Below, in pieces: positions 17,270-25,858 of a stretch of 47,862 nucleotides of DNA. Below the pieces are notes generated by a model. It was not told where the DNA came from. It ran no database searches and saw nothing but the letters and a program-made list of their open reading frames with translations. The position numbers and the translations under genes are program-made. The stretch comes from an uncultured Brachyspira sp. Lineage in GTDB: Bacteria; Spirochaetota; Brachyspiria; Brachyspirales; Brachyspiraceae. The stretch lies in assembly GCF_949287625.1 (NCBI RefSeq), contig NZ_CASEGO010000036.1, positions 1 to 47,862 on the forward strand, written 5' to 3'. Numbering within the stretch: position 1 is the first letter of the stretch; every line of letters begins with the position of its first letter.

Positions 17270-17288
17270 TTGCCCTAGGGTAGTTATG
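17270..17288 (+). promoter_or_regulatory. Copy 2 of the shared 19-bp upstream element
   Basis: TTGCCCTAGGGTAGTTATG contains the perfect palindrome CCCTAGGG and lies 104 bp before the start at 17374. A TATAAT at 17302-17307 is a likely -10 box with no good -35 box. The element covers the -35 region, as an activator site would. Confidence 0.55.
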
Positions 17289-17373
17289 GACTTTTATAAA
17301 GTATAATCATTGTTAAAAACAGTAAAAAAATTTATGTTATACATAATAAAAAATTATTTAAGGAGAAAACAAA

Positions 17374-17682
17374 ATGAAAAATATTATTAGCATCATAATA
17401 ATATTAATATCTGCATTAACATTAATGAGCTGTTCTACTATAGCAACTGCAGATAATATTCCTCAAAGTCTTCAGCTTAGCGGAAACGACATCACAGTAG
17501 GAGAAGTACTGACAGCAGAGCTTCCTTACGATTCAAAAGACACTACATTAAAAGAACAGTTAATAGCAGAGGCTTTGAAAGGTACTAATTATGATTTTTT
17601 AATTATGCCCAGATACGAAATTACACAATCAGGATTATCTAAAAAAATGAAAATAAGAGGAAGAGGTGCTAGGGTAAAATAA
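17374..17682 (+). CDS. Small lipoprotein of unknown function
   Basis: 102 aa. The signal is MKNIISIIIILISALTLMSC, with lipobox LMSC and Cys20. The mature part of ~80 residues has a DFLIMPRYEI segment and ends in a basic tail, KKMKIRGRGARVK. AAGGAG precedes the start. Not recognised as a characterised family. It shares its upstream element with the next lipoprotein and the MerR gene, so these are probably co-regulated rather than one operon. Confidence 0.8.
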   Translation: MKNIISIIIILISALTLMSCSTIATADNIPQSLQLSGNDITVGEVLTAELPYDSKDTTLKEQLIAEALKGTNYDFLIMPRYEITQSGLSKKMKIRGRGARVK

Positions 17683-17693
17683 ATAATTATGAA

Positions 17694-17712
17694 TTCCCCT
17701 AGGGTAAATATT
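17694..17712 (+). promoter_or_regulatory. Copy 3 of the shared 19-bp upstream element
   Basis: TTCCCCTAGGGTAAATATT again contains CCCTAGGG and lies 102 bp before the start at 17796. A/T-rich -10-like hexamers follow about 20-24 bp beyond its centre. Confidence 0.55.
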
Positions 17713-17795
17713 AACTATTATATTATAAAACATTGAATAATTAATTATATATACTTATATTATCATTATAATAAAAACTTTAAGGAGAAAATAAA

Positions 17796-18113
17796 ATGAA
17801 AAAAATTATCACTGTTATTTTAGCTTTAACTTTATTATCAGCTTTCAGCATATCCTGCAGCAAAGGTTTTAGTTTTAATGATTTAGGGGGCACTTGGGTA
17901 GGAAGCGGCGGAAGTTTTACAGTAAACACTTCCGCCAAAACTATAACAAAAGATAATCAGACATATAATGTTCAAGGAGCAAGTGATTCAAAAGCCCAAT
18001 TATTAAATATAATGTTATTAAAAGACGGCAGTAATGCTGGTGATATAACATTTACAAGCAAAACAGAAGCTAATGGTACAGGCGATTTCAATGGAGCTTG
18101 GACTAAACAATAA
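17796..18113 (+). CDS. Small lipoprotein, lipocalin-like C-terminal strand pattern
   Basis: 105 aa with a lipoprotein signal ending SISC (Cys21). The mature part is a short beta-rich domain with GGTWVGSGGSFTVN near its start and GTGDFNGAWTKQ at the end. These resemble the G-x-W motifs of small lipocalin/avidin-like barrels, although the family is not recognised. AAGGAG precedes the start. A strong terminator follows at 18140-18178. Confidence 0.8.
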   Translation: MKKIITVILALTLLSAFSISCSKGFSFNDLGGTWVGSGGSFTVNTSAKTITKDNQTYNVQGASDSKAQLLNIMLLKDGSNAGDITFTSKTEANGTGDFNGAWTKQ

Positions 18114-18139
18114 TAATATTCATTGTTAAAAAATTATAT

Positions 18140-18178
18140 AAGCTTTATGATAAATATAAATTATCATAAAGCTTTTTT
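18140..18178 (+). terminator. Rho-independent terminator
   Basis: A perfect 14-bp stem (AAGCTTTATGATAA at 18140-18153 with 18161-18174), a 7-nt loop and a following T-run. Confidence 0.88.
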
Positions 18179-18336
18179 ATATTCTTTATATAATATATTT
18201 TTACTATACTTGTTTAAAAAATAATTTTATTTATTGTGAGACAAATATAATCTTATCAAGTATTTTTGAAATAACTCTAATATATTTTATTATAAAATCA
18301 ACTGCATAAAAAATTATGGAACAATATTTATTACAG

Positions 18337-18364
18337 TTGACAATAATAAAATATGATGTAAATT
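18337..18364 (+). promoter_or_regulatory. Candidate promoter of the CHR transporter pair
   Basis: TTGACA at 18337-18342, a 16-bp spacer and TAAATT at 18359-18364, 40 bp before the start. Confidence 0.4.
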
Positions 18365-18403
18365 TATTTAACTGTATTTAAAAAATTTCTTATAGGAAAA
18401 TTA

Positions 18404-18997
18404 ATGGATAATATCAGTCAGTCTAATGAACAGGCAAAAAAGCCCAAATGGCATACTATGTTTTTTTCTTTCTTTTATATAGGACTTGTTACTATAGGAG
18501 GAGGACTTGCTATGCTTCCTATTATGGAAGAAGAGTTTGTAAGTAAAAGAAAGTTCTTAACTAAAGATGAAATAATAGATATATTTGCCCTAGCTCAAAG
18601 TATACCGGGAGTAATTGCTGTAAACTCATCTCTTCTTACAGGTTTTAAAGTAGCTGGAATATTCGGCGGTATAATGGCGGGAATAGGCGTTATGGCACCT
18701 TCATTTATTATTATACTTATGATAGCTCCTATATTTGAGAGATTTCAAAATACAGAGTATGTACATAAAGCATTTTTAGGCATACGCGGTGCTATAGCAG
18801 GGCTTATACTTCTTTCTGCTTTTGGAATGGGAAAACAGGTAATGAAGGATAAATTCACTGTTATTCTTTTTGTACTTAGTTTTATTTTAGTTGTATTTTT
18901 GAATTTTAATGTAATATATGCTTTGCTTTTATCAGCACTGATAGGCTGGCTGTATTATCTATTTAATAAATATGTTATAAAAAATAATAATAAATAA
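18404..18997 (+). CDS. Chromate-type (CHR family) transporter, first half-protein
   Basis: 197 aa, a short-chain CHR protein equal to one half of ChrA. It has about six hydrophobic segments and the family signature near the start, FYIGLVTIGGGLAMLPIMEE, followed by FALAQSIPGVIAVNSSLLTG. CHR proteins export chromate, or in other cases transport sulfate or other oxyanions. Short-chain members occur as adjacent pairs that act together. The partner gene starts 14 bp downstream. The true substrate is unknown, and chromate resistance is unlikely to be the main role in a gut spirochaete. Confidence 0.88.
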   Translation: MDNISQSNEQAKKPKWHTMFFSFFYIGLVTIGGGLAMLPIMEEEFVSKRKFLTKDEIIDIFALAQSIPGVIAVNSSLLTGFKVAGIFGGIMAGIGVMAPSFIIILMIAPIFERFQNTEYVHKAFLGIRGAIAGLILLSAFGMGKQVMKDKFTVILFVLSFILVVFLNFNVIYALLLSALIGWLYYLFNKYVIKNNNK

Positions 18998-19011
18998 CGG
19001 AAATTAATACT

Positions 19012-19590
19012 ATGATATACTTGAGACTTTTTTATGTATTTGCAAAACTCGGACTTTTTACTTACGGAGGCGGATACGCTATTATAGCTTTGCTTTTAGG
19101 AATATTAGAAGATTACGGCTGGGTAACTTCTGCAGAGTTCTCTAATCTTGTAGCAATATCCCAGATAACACCGGGACCCATTGCTATTAACTCTGCAACA
19201 TTTGTGGGATATAAAGTAGCTGGAGTATTAGGTTCTGCAACTGCCACTTTTGGTATATTTCTTCCTGCATTTATTATCACTATGATAGTGTCAAAATTCT
19301 TTTATGCTGTAAAAAATAATGAACAGTTTAATAGTATAATGAATGCTCTTCGTGTATGTGCTGTTGCATTAATAGCTTCGGCCGTTGTAACTTTTACAAA
19401 AGATGCTTTTTTTGTTCAGCTTACAGAAACTTCTATATTAAGAAATATTGTTTTTATTCAAAATATCTTTAAATACATCAGCCCAATAGGAGTATTTATA
19501 TTTGCTTTATCAATATTCTTAAAGATAAAAAAAGTACCTATACTTGCTATAATAGTTATTTCTGCCGTTTTGGGAATAATTTTATATTAA
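19012..19590 (+). CDS. Chromate-type (CHR family) transporter, second half-protein
   Basis: 192 aa, homologous to the previous gene. It carries the matching signature KLGLFTYGGGYAIIALL and AISQITPGPIAINSATFVGY, which are typical of the partner half. Opposite membrane topology of the two halves is known for paired CHR proteins. It is probably translated from the same transcript, as the gap is 14 bp. The stop codon directly abuts the MITE-like element at 19591, so the element may supply the 3' end of this transcript. Confidence 0.88.
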   Translation: MIYLRLFYVFAKLGLFTYGGGYAIIALLLGILEDYGWVTSAEFSNLVAISQITPGPIAINSATFVGYKVAGVLGSATATFGIFLPAFIITMIVSKFFYAVKNNEQFNSIMNALRVCAVALIASAVVTFTKDAFFVQLTETSILRNIVFIQNIFKYISPIGVFIFALSIFLKIKKVPILAIIVISAVLGIILY

Positions 19591-19853
19591 TAGACTTGTT
19601 TCAAAAGTACTTGACAAATAATTTTAATAGTTTATTGTTTTATGCTAAATTATATAATATTAATTATCATGCAAATCGTATGTTTTTTGTATAATTTATC
19701 ATTTTAATATATAAATATGCAGTCTTTTTGCTTCTTTGGGTCACCACTGAGTAGGTGCCTAGACGGCAAAAGAAGTGGGGGTGCGGCACGACTGTGTGCT
19801 TCGCAGGGCTAGTCCCCGCAATTATAAATAAAAATAGTTTTGAAACAAGCCTA
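19591..19853. mobile_element. MITE-like element, copy A (263 bp)
   Basis: Bounded by TAGACTTGTTTCAAAA (19591-19606) and TTTTGAAACAAGCCTA (19838-19853), terminal inverted repeats matching at 15 of 16 positions and flanked by TA. The core is unusually G/C-rich for this genome and is closely repeated, in opposite orientation, at 42379-42610. Copy A carries about 22 extra bases near 19742-19764 (around CACTGAGTAGGTGCCTAGAC). There is no reading frame of note, so it would need a transposase in trans. TA ends suggest a Tc1/mariner/IS630-like enzyme, by inference. Confidence 0.8.
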
Positions 19854-19867
19854 ATGTAGTTATTATA

Positions 19868-20305
19868 TTATCTTACCTTTGTAAGATTACCGCTTCCCCT
19901 TGTACCGTCATTACGGTCAAAATAAAAATTGAGGGCATAATCAGAAAAAGTAAATGTAAAATAATATCTATATCCGCTTGAAGTGATAGAAGCTGAATAT
20001 GAGTTATCAGAAAGTTTTACTATATTCTCTTTATATATATTGTTAAAAAAAGATATATATCCTCCTGAAATATTTACTGCTGCAACACTGCCTGAAGAAA
20101 TAGTAACAGATACATAAGCCTGCCCTGTAATATTATAACTGTCAGTTATTGTAATGCCCGATTCATATAAACCTATATATTTTTTGTCTATTTCATTATC
20201 ATTTAATAATGATGATGAGGAGGAAGTATAAAAATTAAGACAGCCGCATATGAAAAATGCAGAAAATATAGTAATAATTTTTAATATACTATTCATTTGC
20301 CTCAT
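19868..20305 (-). CDS. Small lipoprotein of unknown function
   Basis: 145 aa with a lipoprotein signal ending FFICGC (Cys22). The mature part is Ser/Gly/Tyr-rich and beta-strand-like: SVTISSGSVAAVNISGGYIS, then repeated Y/F-rich strands and GTRGSGNLTKVR at the end. It could be a small beta-barrel or lipocalin-like fold. The first ATG has no clear ribosome site; the second Met (residue 4) has GAGG but at short spacing, so the start is uncertain by three residues. Not recognised. Confidence 0.75.
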   Translation of the reverse strand: MRQMNSILKIITIFSAFFICGCLNFYTSSSSSLLNDNEIDKKYIGLYESGITITDSYNITGQAYVSVTISSGSVAAVNISGGYISFFNNIYKENIVKLSDNSYSASITSSGYRYYFTFTFSDYALNFYFDRNDGTRGSGNLTKVR

Positions 20306-20343
20306 AATAGTTATAAAATAAAATTAATCAATAAAAGTTATAA

Positions 20344-20961
20344 TTAAATATTTTTCTTTTTCTCTAAATACGCCGTTACTAATTTTTTTATTCTGTCGTA
20401 TTTAAAGCCCTTTCTCATTAATGCTTTTATTATATAATCTTCTTTATTTTCCTTATGTTCATAAACTCTATAATATTTTTTTATAGCTTCTTTTAATGCT
20501 TTATTTTCGCTTTTATCGCTTATAGAATTAGATGCTCTTTCTATTAATGAGTTTTTTACTTTGCATTTTTTGAGATAATCTATAATATGTCTTTTACTCT
20601 TTCCTTTGAGTTTTAAACTGCTTACAGCCACTTTTACAAATCTTTTATCATCTATGAGGTCATATTCTTTACAGTATGAAACAGCATAATTAATAAACCT
20701 TTTTTTATGACCTTTTTTTATAAGTTTATCCCTAAGCATACCCTCGCTTATAAATCCTCGTTTTAATACTGACACAGCCGATTTTCTTGCTGAAGCTTCA
20801 TATGCCTTATTTCTTATATGCGGAATCTCATCATATTCAAGCTCCATTCCCTCATACAAATCAAGTTCATAAAGACCGTTTTTGGGTATAGTAAATACTT
20901 CTCCGCCTGATATCTTTATATATATTTTATCGCCTTTTAATTTCATTCTTATAATAACCAT
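20344..20961 (-). CDS. recX: RecX-family regulator of RecA
   Basis: 205 aa. RecX proteins bind along the RecA filament and modulate recombination and the SOS response. The three-helix repeats of the family are visible: a block around VSVLKRGFISEGMLRDKLIKKGH, KRFVKVAVSSLKLKGKSKRHI (the conserved D-x-R-F region is DDKRFVK), and a C-terminal YIIKALMRKGFKYDRIKKLV. An N-terminal ~60-residue beta-type extension precedes them, as in some Firmicute RecX. There is no RecA gene nearby. Start uncertain: ATG at 20961 or the Met five codons later, neither with a strong ribosome site. Confidence 0.82.
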   Translation of the reverse strand: MVIIRMKLKGDKIYIKISGGEVFTIPKNGLYELDLYEGMELEYDEIPHIRNKAYEASARKSAVSVLKRGFISEGMLRDKLIKKGHKKRFINYAVSYCKEYDLIDDKRFVKVAVSSLKLKGKSKRHIIDYLKKCKVKNSLIERASNSISDKSENKALKEAIKKYYRVYEHKENKEDYIIKALMRKGFKYDRIKKLVTAYLEKKKNI

Positions 20962-20999
20962 AACAAAATACTATAATAATATTAATAGTTTTTCAAGTA

Positions 21000-21518
21000 T
21001 TATTTTTTATAAGACAAGAGAAAATTCGCATCATCGGAATTTAAATAAGACTTTGGTATAATAATAGCAGACATTTCATCTACATAAAAAAATATGCATC
21101 TGTTAGTAGAATCTATTTTTTGTATATCTTCTTTATTAAACTTGCTCACACCGCTATTTTCTTTAAACACAACTTTATCATCATAAACTGTTAATTCTTT
21201 ATCGCCGAAAACTTTATCGAGCTTTCCGCTTCTTGAATAGTCTTTAACTTTTTTTACTATCTTTTTTTCTATGCGTTTCCTATATGTTAATACCTGTATA
21301 ACAGAAAAAGCAGAAACTAATACTGCTATTATAATTATTAAAAATGCATTATCTCTAAAGTATACAGCCATTGCTGCAAATACAATTAAATACAAACCTA
21401 CTAATATTGCTATAGTTCTTTTTATAGTTTTAGTCATTGAACTGTTCATTTTTAAATAATGAAGCTGAAAATCTATAAAATCATCTTCTGTAAGTTTGTA
21501 TTTATATTCTTTTTTCAT
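21000..21518 (-). CDS. YcxB-like membrane protein
   Basis: 172 aa with two adjacent membrane helices (about residues 34-53 and 58-76) and a C-terminal cytosolic domain containing KFNKEDIQKIDSTNRCIFFY and IIIPKSYL, which match the YcxB-like C-terminal domain pattern. Function of the family is unknown. It lies downstream of the large island, but a terminator at 21643-21716 separates them, so it is probably an ordinary housekeeping neighbour. Confidence 0.75.
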   Translation of the reverse strand: MKKEYKYKLTEDDFIDFQLHYLKMNSSMTKTIKRTIAILVGLYLIVFAAMAVYFRDNAFLIIIIAVLVSAFSVIQVLTYRKRIEKKIVKKVKDYSRSGKLDKVFGDKELTVYDDKVVFKENSGVSKFNKEDIQKIDSTNRCIFFYVDEMSAIIIPKSYLNSDDANFLLSYKK

Positions 21519-21642
21519 TAACTACACCTATATTTGTATTATATTAAGTATAGTATAAGTATATTTTTTTTCAAGTATCACTAACATACTTAAGATCATT
21601 TATAAAGTTATTTTATACACTTGAATATATAAAACAGTACCT

Positions 21643-21716
21643 AAAAAATTGCAGTATGTAAAATTTATTGCATTAAAAGTATAAAGTTTATTCTTTTAAT
21701 GCAATAGCATACTATT
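21643..21716 (-). terminator. Terminator at the 3' end of the 11-gene island
   Basis: An inner perfect 12-bp stem (TTGCATTAAAAG at 21668-21679 with 21693-21704) and an outer AGTATG/CATACT stem. On the minus strand they are followed by a TTTTTT run (complement of 21643-21648). It starts within 3 bp of the last stop codon of the operon. Confidence 0.75.
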
Positions 21717-21718
21717 TT

Positions 21719-22285
21719 TTAAGACTTATTAGCATAAATATTATCGATCGCTTCCTGTCTGGATATATTAGGATTTACTGCCTTTTCTATGTCTATCAAT
21801 TTTTCTCTAATATTATCCGCTTCTTGTCCTACAACCTTACTATCTAAATAATTTCCATATTCAACTAATGAATTATTTAAATTACTATCATTTTTCATAA
21901 CATAGTCTAATTTTCCATTATTAAAATATGCTATATGATTGGCAAGATTTCCTGCAGCATCTGGAGATAAATTAACACCATATTTATTATTTATCGCTTC
22001 TATAGAATATTCAATTGCTTTCCTAGCCTTATCTTCAGGAGAATATTTTTCAGGATTTGGTACTTCTATGGCATTAATTTGATTTTTATAATCTTCAAAA
22101 TTTTTAGAAGTTTCCAAAGTAATGCCCTGCTCCTCTGCTGCCAATACTTTAGCACCTAAATCGTCAGCACTTTGAGCATTGGTTTCTATTATACCCATCT
22201 CTTTTAAAATGCTAAACACTGCTTTAGCACATTCTACAACACAAATTACTATACTGCATATAACACTTAAAGTTTCAAAAAACAT
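21719..22285 (-). CDS. Island gene 11: 188-aa protein, paralogue of gene 10
   Basis: Not recognised. The first ~30 residues are hydrophobic (VICSIVICVVECAKAVFSIL) and may form a membrane or amphipathic helix. The rest is acidic and helical, with ELGAK/DLGAKVLAAEEQGITLE and a C-terminal half that is nearly identical to the neighbouring gene (YGNYLDSKVVGQEADNIREK, then NISRQEAIDNIYA). As last gene of the operon with a 29-bp gap it is surely co-transcribed. It could be a membrane-acting effector or an immunity/adaptor subunit; nothing in the sequence decides this. Confidence 0.8.
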   Translation of the reverse strand: MFFETLSVICSIVICVVECAKAVFSILKEMGIIETNAQSADDLGAKVLAAEEQGITLETSKNFEDYKNQINAIEVPNPEKYSPEDKARKAIEYSIEAINNKYGVNLSPDAAGNLANHIAYFNNGKLDYVMKNDSNLNNSLVEYGNYLDSKVVGQEADNIREKLIDIEKAVNPNISRQEAIDNIYANKS

Positions 22286-22314
22286 ATTTTTAACTCCTTA
22301 TTTTTTAATTTTTA

Positions 22315-22893
22315 TTAAGATTTATGAGCATAAATATTATCTATAGCTTCCTGTCTGGATATATTAGGATTTACTGACATCTCTAAATCTATAAGTTTTT
22401 CTCTAATATTATCCGCTTCTTGTCCTACAACCTTACTATCTAAATAATTTCCATATTCAACTAATGAATCATTTACATTAGGATCATTTCTCATAATATA
22501 GTCTAATTTTCCATCATTTTTAAAATAATCTATATTCTTAAGAAAACTATTTGCTGCCTCTAAAGATAAACCAACATCATATTTATTGCTTATACACTCT
22601 ATAGCATATACTATAGCTTTTTTATCCTTATCTTCAGGAGAATATTTTTCAGGATTTGAAACTTCTACAGTATTTATCTTTCCGTTCCAATCTTCAAAAT
22701 TATTAGATGACTCTAAAGTAATGCCTTGAGCCTCTGCCTCTAATATTTTAGCACCCAATTCATCAACACTTTTGGCATTTATTTTTATTATCCCCATATC
22801 TTTTAAAGTCTGAACTACTATAGTAGCACATTCTGCTATACATTTTATGCTTTCACATAATGAAGCTATTTCCATTTCTGTTTCATAAAACAT
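22315..22893 (-). CDS. Island gene 10: 192-aa protein, paralogue of gene 11
   Basis: Not recognised. It shares the layout of the next gene: a hydrophobic N-terminal segment with Cys residues (SLCESIKCIAECATIVVQTL), a helical KSVDELGAKILEAEAQGITL block, an EKYSPEDK motif and a highly conserved C-terminus. The middle regions differ more than the ends, which implies duplication followed by diversifying change in the middle. It begins 10 bp after the HerA-type ATPase gene, so translation is probably coupled. A partner role with that ATPase is a reasonable guess. Confidence 0.8.
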   Translation of the reverse strand: MFYETEMEIASLCESIKCIAECATIVVQTLKDMGIIKINAKSVDELGAKILEAEAQGITLESSNNFEDWNGKINTVEVSNPEKYSPEDKDKKAIVYAIECISNKYDVGLSLEAANSFLKNIDYFKNDGKLDYIMRNDPNVNDSLVEYGNYLDSKVVGQEADNIREKLIDLEMSVNPNISRQEAIDNIYAHKS

Positions 22894-22903
22894 TGTTTAC
22901 TCC

Positions 22904-25837
22904 TTAAAAATATTCTTTACATTCTATAAAATTATATTTATCCAACATGATATCAAAATTATCGATATCATTATAATTTTTAGTTAGCATCACATTTATA
23001 AAATTTTCTAATAATTTATATTGTATATTAAATTTATTATACATCCTTCGTCCAGATATATCAAAATATCTAAACAATAATTCATCAAATAATATTTTTA
23101 ATTCTATATTATATTCTATTGCAATATTATTAACATAATCATAAAAACTATCAATATCATTTTTTAATGCAGTATTTCTATCCTGATCATCTTTTTTTAT
23201 TATGTTAGAAGAAACTTTTTTTAATAAATTATTAAATTTATCTGTAATAGTTTTTATATCTATATCTATAATCTGCCTATATGATATTTTACCCATATTA
23301 CAAGGAGCAGCATTTGATAATTCAAAATCAAACCTATTTTTTGTTTTATTAAATATATTGATTATTTTATTTTCAGAAACTACTGAAGAAGTATCTGTAA
23401 CAGCTTTAATTTTTATATGCACAGGTTTATCAACTGATTCAGAAAATAATACAGCTTCACCTGGTTTAAGATTGGACAAATATTCTTTCTGCTTATCATC
23501 CATCATCATAGCATTTCCAACAGATTCTTTATCATCTTTTGCAAATAATTTATGTATTATTTTAGTATTTGTATTTTTTAACACTTCTGGAATTATCTTG
23601 TTTGGTATTTGATCTGCTATTATTAAACTCTCTCCATATTTTCTAATTTCAGCAAGCAAATCAGAAAATACATTAACTGCCTCTTTTTTACCCATACTAT
23701 CATAAGAATCAACTTTCGTTAATAATCTATGAGCTTCTTCTATTAGAGTAATATGTTTAAAATTAGGATCTTTTTTGTATCTTATTTTTATCGCTTCAGC
23801 TATTCTTGAAATCATTAGAGACATAAGAAGTGCCTTATCATCACCTGATTTTAAATCTTCAAGTTCTAATATTACTTTTTTATCTATCAAAGTCATAACA
23901 TCAATAGATCTTCTAGTATTTAAAATAGCACCTTTAGAACCGATACAAAGATTAGAAAATCTGCTGACTAAAGAACCAATATAGTCATTTTTAAGTCTAG
24001 TATCAAAACCTTTAGTATTAACAATTTCTCCTAAAACTACTATAAAATCTGATATTATAGGAAAGTATAATCCATTTTCTGAATACGGATTTTCTGTATA
24101 TCTATTTTTATTAGTTTCAAAATTCCAGCCGTAGTGTTCATAAACTTTATAAATGGCTTCTTCTAGCAACTGAGGCATAGATGCTTCCATATGAAAAGAA
24201 TTAATAAAAGCAGCCTTAAGCATATCTATATGAGATATTATATTTTCTCCTTCCAATATTTCAAAAGGATTAAATCTGAAAGGAGAGTTTAATTCATTTC
24301 CTACTGTGAATATCATAATATCATCTTCATAAAATTTACCCGCCAATTCTCTGTATTCGGTTTTAGTAGGTTCTATAACCATAAAAGGCAAATTTGATTC
24401 TAACAATATTTTTTGACAAGTTGTTGTTTTACCGCTTCCTGTAACACCTGCAATGAATATATGCTTATTTAAAATTTTCTTATCCAATTTGATATCTATA
24501 CTTTCCAATACTGCTTCTTTATTAACTAAATGTCCTATAGAAAAACAGTCCGAATTAGGAGAATCTTTTACATTTAAACCAAACTCTACATACTCGCTTT
24601 GTACTAAATTTGGAACTTCTGAAATAGGAATTCCTGCTATAATACTAAGCTCTGAAGCAGTTAAAAATGATGCAACTCCGAAATCTTTTTCTAAAGTACT
24701 CATTAAAGGAGAATAACTATCATTATGCTTAACGCTTAAATGATTAAAAAATAAAATATCATTGTTATTTACTTCTTCCTGACGATGCAAATTTAATATA
24801 TAAGGATTTAGAGTATTATACGTATTAGAATCCCCATGAAATATAGAACAGTATAATGATTCTATTGTAATTAAATCCTCTTTATTATACGCCATTATAT
24901 ATGTATTAGTCTTATAATATCCTCTTGAAGCAAGCCTTTGTATTCTATCTAAAAGAAACTCATCAATATAATCCATTTCTTTTTTGTATGTTCTGTTTAT
25001 ACGTTCATAAGATGTTCCGCTGCTTTCTCCTGTTTGTTTAGCAGTAGAATCATTATCACCTTTAGATGTAGTTGTAGTTTCTGTTGTACTGCCATTCTTA
25101 CCTTCTGATATTGATTCTGATTTTGAAGTTTTGCTGCTGCTGCTTTGAGTATTATTTCCTTTTGTTTCTGTTTCTGACCAGCCTTTAACTTTTGCAATAG
25201 CATTTGATACAGAATTATTTTTACCTGTAGTTGTAGTAGTAGATGAATTATCCTGATGCTGATAATTAACTTTATAATCTTTATAAATTTTCTCATAATA
25301 ATTGCAAATATTTTTTTCTATATCTTTAATTTTATCATATTCAACTGGAGTAAATAATATTATTATCCTCCATCTCATATTAATAGAAGCATTTATCAGT
25401 CTGTCAATTCCTTGAAAATCTACATCCGTACCATATTCTTTTTTACTGCTATTAATAGAAGGCACTCCGTCAACAACGCCAAATCTTTTATATTTCTTCA
25501 TAGAGGAATAAAAATTGCTAAGTTCATCTTCTGTAACTTTTTTTAAACTGCTTCCATAAAAATTACCTAAAAATGATGATCTCAATAAAGAACCTGAATC
25601 TATATCATTATTTTTATCTTTTAAAACACCCAAATGTATATTTATTTTTTGATACTCACAAGTCATAATATAGACAAAAGTATCATTTTGATATTTAAGA
25701 GATGAAAAAACATTTTCCATAGATTCCCTATGAGTATAATTTTTATCAGACATAATTTTATTTATTTTGAATAAAACTAAATCTTTATTGGGTATTATCT
25801 CAAAATCTTTTTCACTGCAGTTAATAGTTTTTATCAT
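22904..25837 (-). CDS. Island gene 9: HerA/DUF87-type ATPase with Ser/Thr-rich insert
   Basis: 977 aa. The central ATPase is of the HerA/FtsK-like class: Walker A GVTGSGKT (464-471), Walker B ITLIEEAH (696-703) and the ADQIPNKI sensor-type motif (741-748) characteristic of HerA-like translocases, which form hexameric DNA pumps. The N-terminal ~190 residues are an unassigned domain. Residues ~196-277 are a low-complexity Ser/Thr/Gly/Lys stretch. The C-terminal 170 residues are helical. The start at 25837 is supported by AAGGAG. With a helicase and an McrB-like ATPase upstream it points to DNA handling. No NurA-type nuclease accompanies it. The Ser/Thr-rich insert is a plausible target for the island's own kinase. 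Confidence 0.85.
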   Translation of the reverse strand: MIKTINCSEKDFEIIPNKDLVLFKINKIMSDKNYTHRESMENVFSSLKYQNDTFVYIMTCEYQKINIHLGVLKDKNNDIDSGSLLRSSFLGNFYGSSLKKVTEDELSNFYSSMKKYKRFGVVDGVPSINSSKKEYGTDVDFQGIDRLINASINMRWRIIILFTPVEYDKIKDIEKNICNYYEKIYKDYKVNYQHQDNSSTTTTTGKNNSVSNAIAKVKGWSETETKGNNTQSSSSKTSKSESISEGKNGSTTETTTTSKGDNDSTAKQTGESSGTSYERINRTYKKEMDYIDEFLLDRIQRLASRGYYKTNTYIMAYNKEDLITIESLYCSIFHGDSNTYNTLNPYILNLHRQEEVNNNDILFFNHLSVKHNDSYSPLMSTLEKDFGVASFLTASELSIIAGIPISEVPNLVQSEYVEFGLNVKDSPNSDCFSIGHLVNKEAVLESIDIKLDKKILNKHIFIAGVTGSGKTTTCQKILLESNLPFMVIEPTKTEYRELAGKFYEDDIMIFTVGNELNSPFRFNPFEILEGENIISHIDMLKAAFINSFHMEASMPQLLEEAIYKVYEHYGWNFETNKNRYTENPYSENGLYFPIISDFIVVLGEIVNTKGFDTRLKNDYIGSLVSRFSNLCIGSKGAILNTRRSIDVMTLIDKKVILELEDLKSGDDKALLMSLMISRIAEAIKIRYKKDPNFKHITLIEEAHRLLTKVDSYDSMGKKEAVNVFSDLLAEIRKYGESLIIADQIPNKIIPEVLKNTNTKIIHKLFAKDDKESVGNAMMMDDKQKEYLSNLKPGEAVLFSESVDKPVHIKIKAVTDTSSVVSENKIINIFNKTKNRFDFELSNAAPCNMGKISYRQIIDIDIKTITDKFNNLLKKVSSNIIKKDDQDRNTALKNDIDSFYDYVNNIAIEYNIELKILFDELLFRYFDISGRRMYNKFNIQYKLLENFINVMLTKNYNDIDNFDIMLDKYNFIECKEYF

Positions 25838-25858
25838 ATTTTACTCCTTAATAAAAAA

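Noticed and set aside
23202..25296. Several 70-136-codon frames opposite or out of frame with the HerA-like gene
   Set aside because: They are antisense or frame-shifted shadows of a well-supported 977-codon gene and lack ribosome sites and protein-like composition.
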